This document shows positions 55,193 through 64,000 of a stretch of DNA of 64,000 bases, piece by piece. The stretch's first letter is position 1. Each line of letters starts with the position of its first letter. The notes beneath the pieces were generated by a model. The model saw only the letters and a program-made list of their open reading frames with translations, had not been told where the DNA came from and searched no databases. Source of the stretch: Polysphondylium violaceum (lineage: Eukaryota > Evosea > Eumycetozoa > Dictyosteliales > Dictyosteliaceae); the NCBI GenBank assembly GCA_000277445.1, contig AJWJ01000033.1, forward strand, positions 1 to 64,000, written 5' to 3'. The position numbers were made by a program, and so were the translations under genes.

Positions 55193-57215
55193 TTAGTTAA
55201 ATACATCATCTTCATCAATATCTTGTTCATCATCATCATCAACTTGTTCTTCATCATCTTCATCTTGTCTAACATTCTTACCAGTTGAGGTAGTGATGAG
55301 ACCAAATTTCTTTTTAAGTTTTTTTGCGTTTTTCTTGTTGGATTTGTTTGATTGAGGATTATATTGATCGTTTTCATCTTTGAGATTTTGTACTTTACCC
55401 TTTGGACCATTGCTAATGGCCTTGCTGGTGGCACTGACAACTTGTTTTTGTTGTTGAAGTAATTTTTGTTGGTATTGTAAAATTGAATCTTCATCTTCAT
55501 CCATTTCGTCTTCTTCATCTTCGTCGTCGTCTTCGTCTTCTTCTTCCATTTCTTCTTCATCGTCATCTTCCATTTCTTCTTCATCGTCTTCTTCCATCTC
55601 TTCTTCTTCAAGATTATCAAACATAGAGGTATCAACTTGACCAGATTTATCAGAGGCTTCGAGGGAAGCAAATTCACTGGATTTCTTTTCACGAAGTGAA
55701 GAGATTAAATCAGTTTGATCGATATTGAATTCTTCAGAGAATTGAGAAACAATGGTAGCAGCTTTACCAGTTGGATTAGCTTTGGGTGGTTGAGTATAGA
55801 AAGGAATCTTACCACCAGTCCAATCACGAATGACAGAGATGGCAGCAGATTTGAGATCAACAACACCGCCTCTAATGATTTTCTTTCTCTTGTTGGCAAT
55901 AGAGGTGAGGAACTCTGTGGTATTGCTATAGTCGGCAATCTCATAGATTGTGAGAATTTGTTCTTTGGAGCAACGTTGGAGGATAGAGTCGATTGGGGCG
56001 ATTGGGTCGGTAATCTTTTCCAATTTGACGACGTTACGGAGAATAATGTTATCGTCAATGGCACCTCTGATTGGGACGATACCTGGTGAATCAAGTAATT
56101 TGACATTTTTATCCAAATGAACTTCTTGAGCGACCTTGGTGAAACCTGGGGTGGCACCAACACCGACGGAACGAGTTCTCTTTAAAGAGTTGATCAATGA
56201 GCTCTTACCAACATTTGGGTAACCAATGATACCGACATTGACACTAGTCTTGATATTGAGGGATCTACTGTAGTTTTTGAGGAGTTGGAGGAGTTGTTCG
56301 GCACCCAAACTTTCAGTGGCATTGAGTAATTCTTTGCTGGCAGCCTCTGGTTGAACAGATGATTGACCAAGGTTTCTCTTTTGATTTTGAGTGGAACACT
56401 TGAAGGCCAAAGTTGGGTAAAAGTTTCTCAAATACTTGAGCCACAACATGACATTTTCCTTGGGAACCAAATCAATCTTGTTGAGAATGAGAACAATCTT
56501 TTTACCAGTGTAACGTTCTAAAATCATTTGTTCAACTTCCAAACAACGACAACCGAGTGGATCACGAGCATCCAATACTTGGAGAATGACATCAGCTGAT
56601 TCAATAACCTTTTTGACTTCTCTGTAAAAAGCTTTCAATGAATTGTCTTTAATTTCCTTTTGGAAGGATCCAGATTGTTCTTTTAATTGACGTTTGACCT
56701 CTTGTTTTCTATTGAATTCTTCATCACGTTGTTTAGCCTCCATTGCCATGGATGCAAGATCTCTTTGTTGTTCAACTTTTCTCAATTCCTTTTTCTTTTT
56801 CTTTTCATCACTAGCTTTTTGTTTAGCCATTTCAATTTTATGTAACATTTCTTCTTTAAATGGCCATAAATTTGGAATACCTGGATCTTTCTTTGATTCT
56901 ATAATAATTTCATGTTTTTTATATATTAATAATCTATATCTATATATTTTATATCTAGATTTCTTTTATATATCTAGATCGATCCTCTTGTAAAGATATA
57001 TATAAGATTGACATACTAGTTAATTTTGGGTTATCTCTGGCTAATTTTCTAATTTTACGACGATGTTCTGCAACTTTCTTTTCAACCTTATGCTTTTTGT
57101 GTAAAGATTGACGTTTACTGGCAGTTTCTATATTTGTTATGTATGTACATAGATTATTAATAATGTGATACTATTTATTGCTGTTAATATAACAATAGTA
57201 TTTACGTTTTCCCAT
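55193..57215 (-). CDS. gnl3: Nucleostemin-family GTPase (GNL3)
   Basis: Exons 57215-57206 (10 nt), 57127-57017 and 56898-55193 give 608 residues. The basic N terminus ([29 protein letters not shown]) is a nucleolar signal, and a GN3L coiled coil (about 60-110) follows. The GTPase motifs are circularly permuted as in YlqF/YawG proteins: G4 NKID first, then G1 [12 protein letters not shown], and G3 DSPGI with GATPGFT as G2. The C-terminal region has a long Glu/Asp/Met run (about residues 425-460). These proteins serve ribosome assembly in the nucleolus. The 10-nt first exon (MGK plus one base) is supported by GTAAAT and by the family start MGK/MKR. Confidence 0.94.
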
Positions 57216-57695
57216 TTTGGTCTATATATTCTATTCTATTTATTAATAGAATTTAACAAGTTATGTGTATATGAAAAAAGAGAGAACGAAAAAAAGACGA
57301 AATCAATCATGAATGATTCGAAAAAAAAATTGAAAAAAAAATTGATAAAAAAAATTTTAAAAAATAAAAAAACGAACGAAAAATTTTGTGCACAAGAAAA
57401 AATTTTTACAGGCGAGGTGTAATAGACTTTATAATACACCCCTTCCAATATATTAAAATTTCCGTCAGAGCCACTTTATCTCTATGTCAGAACTTTTTGA
57501 AAAAGAAAAGAATTCTTTATTTTTCTCTTTTTAAAAACTTCAGGCATTGAAATAAAAGATTGCTTTTATGGAAAATTAATTATATTACCTCTGTTGCTAA
57601 TAAAGAATCAAATTTTATAAAGATGTACAAACAGCTAATTAAATATATAATAGATATTCTTTATTTTTTTAGACAAAAAAAGATTTTAAGTAGAT
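57216..57695. other. Intergenic region, promoter of gnl3
   Basis: A/T runs at 57319-57370. The ORFs on both strands here are translations of these runs. No gene or strong repeat. Confidence 0.45.
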
Positions 57696-59988
57696 TTACA
57701 ATTTAGCGGCAATGATTGGTGGATAATTTGCCTCGGTGAATGGACCACCCACTTTTTTACAAATATTTTCATAGATATCCCCGTCTTCATATCCGAGTGG
57801 ACTTTCAATAAGATATTCTTCTTGACCAAAACCTTTGACCAACAAGAGACAGTGTTGTGAGAGTTCAGCTGACAATTGGCTAATCAATTTAACGATAGCA
57901 ATAGCTTTGTTTTTCTTTAAATAATTTGAGTTTCTGAAAAATTCAAAATCTGCTCTAATTCTAGTGAGACCATACAATTGGCAGAGCTTTCTGAGCATTT
58001 CTTTGGTTTCGGCATCTTTTTCATTATTTACTGAATCGATAAATTTACCAACAATCATGGTTTCTGTGTGAGATTTGGCCAAATGGTTGAGAATCTCAAG
58101 CGACTGGTTCCAGGCAGTGAATGAGTTTTTGGTGATTTTGTATCTCTTGGAAACGGTTTGGGCGGATTGAATGAGGAGCTTGGATGAACGGAACTCCATG
58201 CAGTCCAAGAGGAATTGAAGACTCAATAAATGGGATTCATCGCTACGGAAGGTGGTGTATGGATTTAATCCACTGATGAGGAGACTGGTGTTTTTGCCAA
58301 GATATTTCAATGTGCCTGTAAACTTGTTTCCAGAGTATTCCTTTTTGAATTGGGTCAAGAGATCTTTTGCGACTTGTTGGAGAAGGAGGGTGTTGTCACC
58401 TTCAAAAGTACGACCGACATCAATGGCAGAGATCCATGCATTAAATCTAGCATAGGAGCCATAACCGTGACCACCACAGAGCTTTCTAAGTTCGGCCAAA
58501 GAAATAGTGGAGTATTCAGATATAGTGGCTTTGAGGCCCGAGGCCATTACGTGGATTTCACCTTCATCAGTTCTTTCTTGGAAACGTTTGCAGAGATAGT
58601 GTTTGATGGCATCAAAGGCATATGCTGTGGCAATCATTGGCATGATGGTCAAGTAGTGCGTTGGATACTCCATAATGGAAATTTCTGGACCATTGGAGGT
58701 GGGTCCAAATTGAAGACGTTTAGTGGCATATCTGGTGGCATTGACCAAACCGGCTTTAAGTGCTCTAGTGCATCCAAATGAAATGGTTACTCTACCAGTG
58801 ATCATTTGGGCGAGAATGGTGGCAAATCTTTTGGATGGATTGGAGATAGGTGAACTATATGATCCACCTTCAACACTTCCAAATTTGTCCAAAAGGTTTG
58901 AAGCTGGGATTCTAACATTATCAAATTGAATCCAACCATTGTCGACACCATTTAAACCATATTTATTTCCAATATCACCAATTCTGACACCTGGTAATAA
59001 ATCAAAGCCATTCTTGCCACGAATTGGGACAAGAAAAGCATGTACTTCTTGATCTTTTCCATTGATAATCAAGCGAGCAAATACTGCGGAAATTACAGCA
59101 TGAGCAGCATTACCTATCCACCATTTGGTTGATGTTCTAAGTGGTGTATTTATTATAAATTCATCTGTATCTGGGTCATATGTGGCAGTGGTTTCCAATG
59201 ATCTTACATTTGAACCATGTCCCAACTCTGTCATTGCAAAACAACCCAATAGTTTTCCAGTCTCAATATCTGGTAATAAAGCATGATGTCTTTCAGTACC
59301 CAAATTATAAACTGCTGCTCCAAATAAAAAGTTGTTTACTGTTAATTTTGTCATTAAACCTAAAGTGGGGTATAGTATTGATTGTTAGTTTAGATTTTAA
59401 ATATCTATATTAAAAAGACTACATACTACAATCATCAATTTGAGAAACCATATCAATAAATGCCACTACTTTACTTGGACACTCTTTTAAATCTGAAGTA
59501 TGTAACAATCCAGTGGCAAAAAGACTATCCATCAAAGCTTTGGTTTGTCTAAGTGTTTTTAATCTTTGTTGCTCTTTGGTGGCATTTAAATCAATGGCAA
59601 ATAATTCTTTGTTTTTTAATACTGTATTTTTAATTGCTTCTCTAATCTAATTTAATTTAAATGTTAGTATTTATTTGAAAACAAAAAGTTTATAAATTAA
59701 TAATCATACTTCTTTATATTCAAAATCTTTGATTGCCCAGTTTGCCAATTTTTCATGTAATGGTTGTTTTTGACCTTTATTTCTTGACTCTACTGAATTT
59801 GAATCTTTTCCAGGAACATTATTTAATGGAAACTGAATCATGGATCTGTATCCTTCTAATGATGATGATTTTATACTTGACATATTTGGAAATGATGATG
59901 ATGAATTATATAGTGGAAGAACAGAGGGAGATGTACCAACTTCGGAGTCTAAGGAAACTGCTGTATCATTGTTTTCAAGAGTAGACAT
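57696..59988 (-). CDS. Peroxisomal acyl-CoA oxidase
   Basis: Exons 59988-59710, 59646-59427 and 59359-57696 give 720 residues. It catalyses the first, FAD-dependent, H2O2-forming step of peroxisomal beta-oxidation. FAD-site motifs are visible: GCFAMTELGHGSNVRSLETTATYD, then STKWWIGNAAHAVISAVFARL. The second FAD-binding motif is LRKLCGGHGYGSYARFNAW, with VGRTFEGDNTLLLQQVAKDLL containing the catalytic glutamate region. The protein ends PPIIAAKL; AKL is a type 1 peroxisomal targeting signal. The first ~75 residues are Ser/Asn-rich, an extension beyond the usual acyl-CoA oxidase start. Exon 2 encodes the helical N-terminal domain. Confidence 0.94.
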
Positions 59989-61153
59989 TGTGAGTATATT
60001 GTGACTATACAAAAATTAAATAAAATTGAAATTGAAAAGCAGATATATATGGCCTCCAAACAAAGTTGAGATAGGAAAAAAAAATAGTTTATGGATTTTG
60101 GGATGTTGTAAAAAGTGTTGAAATATTTTCAACTCTCAATTCGAGTATTATTTATACTTTGTGTGTGCTATGAAATAGTGTGGGTGTATATGTATGTAAG
60201 GTGATGGTATATTACTTTTTAAAATATTTGTGTTAATTTACACCCACTTTTTTTTGAAAAAGAAAGGAATGAAAAGTGATAGTAGAAAGAAATGGTGTGT
60301 TGAGTGTGTATGAGTTTCTTTTATGTTGTGTGGTATTTATCCAAATATCCAACAAAATACTTACTATGAGAACAGGGATGGGGGGAGCGATTGAGAATAT
60401 GGGGAAAATAAAAAAAAATGAAAAAAAATTGAAAAAAAGAGTGTATGTTAGTGACTCTTGGTGATTTATTGGTTGGTTGATGATGTGAATGAGGTCAAGG
60501 TTGACTGAAATCTCGTTCGCTCCCCCTCTGCCATCTCACATGCCCCCGTAAATTGTTAAAAAATTTTAAAAAAAAAAGTTCAAGGATAAAAATTTGATAA
60601 AAATTAGATATTTTCCATAAAAATTATCTAGGATGTCGTTCCTTTTAATAGGGACCAGGCTTTATAATGTGCAAAAACATGAATTTTGGCTGAAGGGGTG
60701 TTTTTGGTCAGGGTCAGAGAGTAAGGATCGCAATGCTTTATTTTTTTATTTTCTCTATGGTTATCAGTCTGACTCAATAGGAATTAAATGTTGTCAAAAA
60801 TCCAACAAAATATCTCCTCCAACACTGAAATAAAATTTTGTTGTGCTTTGTAACAAATATGAAATGGGCAGTATTGTAAATCCAATCTACATTTCCTATT
60901 TATCAGTGTCCTCATGTCTGCTTTACACTTTTTTTAGTATCTAAATTTAGGAGCCATTCGATTTGTTGGTCTTTTGTTTCGCTGATGGTATTTCTTATTA
61001 CTTTAAAGAGATGAGTATTGAGAAAAATATCATATATTAAATCTATTAATTTTGATCAGTTTAAAGTAAATTATAAATAAAGAATACACATTATGATGTT
61101 TTAAATAAATTTATCTCTTTTTTAAACAATTAATATCTTTATAGGATATTCAT
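59989..61153. other. Intergenic region
   Basis: Promoter of the acyl-CoA oxidase gene and 3' flank of rpl14. A plus-strand frame at 60633-60833 (FWLKGCFWSGSESKDRN...) is open and less A/T-biased than its surroundings, but has no start context, splice sites or family. Confidence 0.4.
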
Positions 61154-61898
61154 TTATTTGGTTTTCTTGACGTGACCTTTGGCTTTTTGGGCAACCATCT
61201 TTTTGTGGGAGTTTCTGTTAGCTTCGTTAACTAATTTTCTAACTTCATTGTTGACTTTCTTGTTAACCTATTAAAATGATATTAGTTATATGATTCATGA
61301 TAGTTATGTTATGTTTTCAATGATAATTACTTTAGATTTGGCGAGTCTTAATTTGAAACGGGCGAAATCGGTTAAAGCAGCTTTGTCAGAAGCAGCAGTG
61401 ATCTTTTTGACGAGATTCAATTGAGCAACTTTGTTGTCAAGATCAGCAGCTTTGATGGCAGTCATGAGGGAAGCGAGACGAGCACCTCTTTGGACTTTAA
61501 TGGTTAACTTGGTAAGAGTAATCCATTTAATGTTGACGATTTGTCTTTCGACACCAGTGGTTGGACCGTGGACTAAGACCTATATAGATGATAATCAATG
61601 TTAATCTACCTGTTTTGCGGTTTTTGTTGTGTAGATAGGTAGAGGCCATGATTTGGGATATTCTTGATTCCTAGATAGATTCTAGACTATTTGACCTTTT
61701 CACAGCCCAAATCAACAATCAATCATGACAATCATCTTCCAATCCAATCAATCAATCCAATCTACTATCCTGTTGCTAAACACCTACTCTGTTTTGATCT
61801 AAGACATCAATGATGATGGCGGTTTTGTTAAGGAGTGGACCATAGTTAATCAAAACAACACGTCCGATCTCGACAAAGAGAGAGAATTTGCTGATCAT
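61154..61898 (-). CDS. rpl14: 60S ribosomal protein L14 (eL14)
   Basis: Exons 61898-61788, 61579-61331 and 61267-61154 give 157 residues. The N terminus [46 protein letters not shown] is the eL14 KOW-type SH3 barrel. [23 protein letters not shown] and the Lys/Arg-rich C terminus ([18 protein letters not shown]) complete the family. All three junctions are phase 0. Each exon is below the length most ORF scans report, so the gene is easy to miss. Codons are biased to C-ending forms (AAC, GTC, AAG), as in highly expressed dictyostelid genes. It shares a divergent intergenic region with the cytochrome-oxidase-like gene. Confidence 0.95.
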
Positions 61899-62763
61899 TT
61901 TGTATATTATGTGATAACGTCTACAAAGAGATAATGATACTAAAATCAAAAGAAAACTGACTTTGTTGTTTGGCTCTTAGAGAAGATTGTGCGCAGAGAG
62001 GCCAGCAGCAACACACGACCGAGAGCAGTGCGCCCCCACCATTGGGTGCTCATGGACGAAAAAAAAATTTCGAAAAAAAAAAAATCAAAAAAAAAATTAA
62101 AAAAATGGAAAATTGTTTTTGAAAAAAATTTTGATAACGTTTTGCGCACTATCTTTTGATGGCAAAAAAGTTTTTATGAGAGCTCTGCTAAATTGTTTTA
62201 ATCTGCGACTTTTCTCTCATAGAAAATTTTGATTTTTTTTTCTTTTTTTTTTTTATGTGAGAGCGCGCATCACCCACTGCTATTTATTTTTTTTCATTTT
62301 TTTTTTTTTTGTTTACATACATTAACATCAATTAAAATGTAGGATTATTTGTATGAGTGCAGATGTGATCAAATAGTGATATAGTGCCGTATTGTAGAGA
62401 GTAGTGTGTAGTTGAGTGTGAAATCAGTGAAAACACTTGCTTAAAATCAGTTTCGTAGCAATAGTAGTATAGCAGTATTCAATAAACACAACTAATAAAT
62501 ACAGGTGGAAATAATACACGATTTAGCATTTAAGACAAACAAAAGAGCAAATAGTGCAGTACAAGACACACGGAAGCAAGGAGAACATCAATAGTGTTTG
62601 TTTGTGTGATTTAATGATCATCACTTATACTCCACTAGCTACCTACATACTACGATGCAGTAGACTATATCATTATTTGCTTGCTTATAGGATGGAGGAA
62701 ATAATTAATGATCATTAAAAAGGTTAGACTATTGACACAATAATTATAATTTTAGATTTAAAA
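61899..62763. promoter_or_regulatory. Divergent promoter region with an atypical mixed-composition stretch
   Basis: The first 440 bases hold homopolymers and G+C islands (CAGTGCGCCCCC, GAGCGCGCATC) expected of a strong ribosomal-protein promoter. About 62340-62720 is free of homopolymers, and its base composition resembles a transcribed leader or non-coding RNA. A possible leader intron runs from GTTAGAC (62723) to TTTTAG (62755), just before the ATG at 62764. Confidence 0.45.
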
Positions 62764-62937
62764 ATGTCAGGTGCTTTACCAACTTTTATTAAAATGCAAG
62801 TCTACAAGGATATCGGTTACGGTTTCCTCATTGGTACCATCCCAGCTATTTGGTTCAAAAAAGCTGTTACTGACCGTAACATCAGCGACAGAGAAGCTTA
62901 CTACAAAAAGATCGATGCCCTCAACAAAGACATTTAA
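62764..62937 (+). CDS. Small mitochondrial inner-membrane protein, cytochrome c oxidase subunit 7-like
   Basis: A single 57-residue exon too short for routine ORF calling: MSGALPTFIKMQVYKDIGYGF, a hydrophobic LIGTIPAIWFKKAV, then a charged tail TDRNISDREAYYKKIDALNKDI. The single helix, its position and the length fit the small nuclear-encoded cytochrome oxidase subunits of Dictyostelium (VIIe/VIIs isoforms). I recall these as starting similarly, but cannot align them here. Codon choice is strongly C-biased (ATC, GGT, TAC, AAG), as in highly expressed genes, which supports a real gene. It is divergently placed against rpl14. Confidence 0.65.
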   Translation: MSGALPTFIKMQVYKDIGYGFLIGTIPAIWFKKAVTDRNISDREAYYKKIDALNKDI

Positions 62938-63689
62938 ATAATATATTCTCACTCTCAATTATTAGATTTATAGGTACATAAATATTTATTTTATCATGGA
63001 AATAATAATAGTAATATATATTAATAGAATCATTCAAACAAACATAATATAACATAGATACATTTCTTAGGAGATGGAATCATAATACATAAACAAAACT
63101 AAAAAAAATATAATAATTTGTATAACCATTTGATTTAATCGATCAATAATCAACAATAACTGTCTATTTATTATTTATTTGTTGTTGAAATTTTATCAGT
63201 ATTCACCTTGGATATATGTGTGTATAGGTTATGAATGAGTTTATTTATTATGACGATACTTTGTACATTACTACTATTTTAATCAGGATCTTATCTTTGC
63301 AATGATTTTAGATTTACCTTTTTAAGGGATAAAAACTAAATTTTAAAAAAAGGTAGATCTTTTTTCGTTATTTATTTCTTTTTATTAATAGATATTGGAT
63401 CGATCACAATATCGTGTAGACATCTTTTCTAAATCTTAAAGACATTCGAATTAATTCAAATTTAACAGATCTGCAAGATACACACATTTGTTTATTATTT
63501 AAAAGATGGACATCATTATCATAATCATTACAACTACTGTTTTTTTTTCCTCTCTCTCTTCTTTTATAAATATTTACGATGTTGATGATGATGAATATGA
63601 TAAATACTCTTTTCATTTACTTATTTAATTAATTAATTAATTCTTAAACATTTATCTTTTATTATTTATTTTTTTTATTTTTCTAAACT
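62938..63689. other. Convergent intergenic region
   Basis: 3' flanks of the cytochrome-oxidase-like and ADP-ribosylglycohydrolase genes. AT-rich; the minus ORF at 63404-63616 has no protein-like character. Confidence 0.45.
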
Positions 63690-64000
63690 TTACATATTTT
63701 TTTTAATTAGATCAATAAATCTAATTACCTTTTGATCCAACCATTCCTTAAAAGGGAGCATTGCCAACCAGTCTTTGGGCAATTGTGAAAATCCAATTTT
63801 ACATCCCAACATTGCGCCACATACAAATCCATTACTAAACAAGGTAATTAAAATGTTAGTATACTGGAAATATAGGATCTAAAAAAATAGAATAATATAA
63901 AACTTACCAATCTGAATCACCACCTTCACGTACAACAATATTTAAAGTTTCTTTAAAAGAATAATTTGAACGAAGACCCCAGAATCCAACACCCAAGGAT
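63690..64000 (-). CDS. ADP-ribosylglycohydrolase family protein, C-terminal part
   Basis: The last exon is 63834-63690 and the previous exon runs from the window edge to 63908. Joined they read REGGDSD-CNGFVCGAMLGCKIGFSQLP, the C-terminal GGDSDTNG metal-binding motif of DraG/ARH hydrolases, here with Cys in place of Thr. FWGLRSNYSFKETLNIVVREGG before it is also typical. The 5' part of the gene lies outside the window. These enzymes remove ADP-ribose from proteins or act on related substrates; the exact one cannot be told. Confidence 0.82.

Noticed and set aside
60633-60833. 66-codon plus-strand frame
   Set aside because: Somewhat protein-like, but no ATG context, splice sites, neighbours or family; reported only as gap content.

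Overview
The window is nuclear DNA of a social amoeba (Dictyostelia). Intergenic DNA is very AT-rich with long A and T runs. Introns are short and AT-rich, mostly GTA...TAG. Exons carry AAC/CAA (Asn/Gln), Ser and Thr repeats. The gene set includes dictyostelid hallmarks: a 161-residue myosin regulatory light chain, a cortexillin, a PTEN with the amoeba-type N terminus, a large class I PI3-kinase with Asn-rich tails, and an ankyrin-type multigene-family protein. The species is not D. discoideum as far as I can tell, but I cannot name it.

Layout. 0-10 kb: an LRR protein (+), the replication factor GINS3 (+), serine palmitoyltransferase subunit 2 (+), a tiny two-exon gene (-) and PRMT1 (-). 10-21 kb: myosin regulatory light chain (-), an unknown large mitochondrial-type protein (-), an ankyrin-family gene split by an in-frame stop (+), then three mitochondrial translation genes in a row (prolyl-tRNA synthetase, ICT1-type release factor, ribosomal protein mL54). 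21-33 kb: Integrator subunit 11, cortexillin, a GFA-type zinc protein, a methyltransferase, CLN5, a PQ-loop membrane protein and a Lys-rich unknown. 33-47 kb: PI3-kinase (-), a RhoGEF (+), PTEN (-), then a 2-kb gene-poor stretch and a PRELI-domain protein. 47-64 kb: a zf-C3Hc3H protein, an F-box/LRR-like protein, a FAM210-type mitochondrial protein, a JmjC cupin, a second tiny two-exon gene, nucleostemin (GNL3), acyl-CoA oxidase with a PTS1 tail, ribosomal protein L14, a small cytochrome-oxidase-like subunit, and the 3' end of an ADP-ribosylglycohydrolase.

Themes. PI3-kinase and PTEN, the opposing enzymes of PIP3 signalling, lie within about 4 kb of each other with a RhoGEF between them; cortexillin and myosin light chain, which act in the cortex downstream of such signalling, are also in the window. 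GINS3 has a pair of inverted E2F-type sites about 90-130 bp upstream of its ATG. Two small genes share an unusual structure: a 13-nt first coding exon and a phase-1 intron.

Four of the larger intergenic gaps (about 15.1-15.4, 23.56-23.86, 45.1-45.4 and 54.9-55.0 kb) hold clusters of inverted repeats. The strongest is a 156-bp foldback with 41 of 44 outer-arm positions paired. No tRNA or rRNA gene, retroelement, DNA transposase, viral gene or CRISPR array was recognised. Exon boundaries come from reading frames and splice consensus only.
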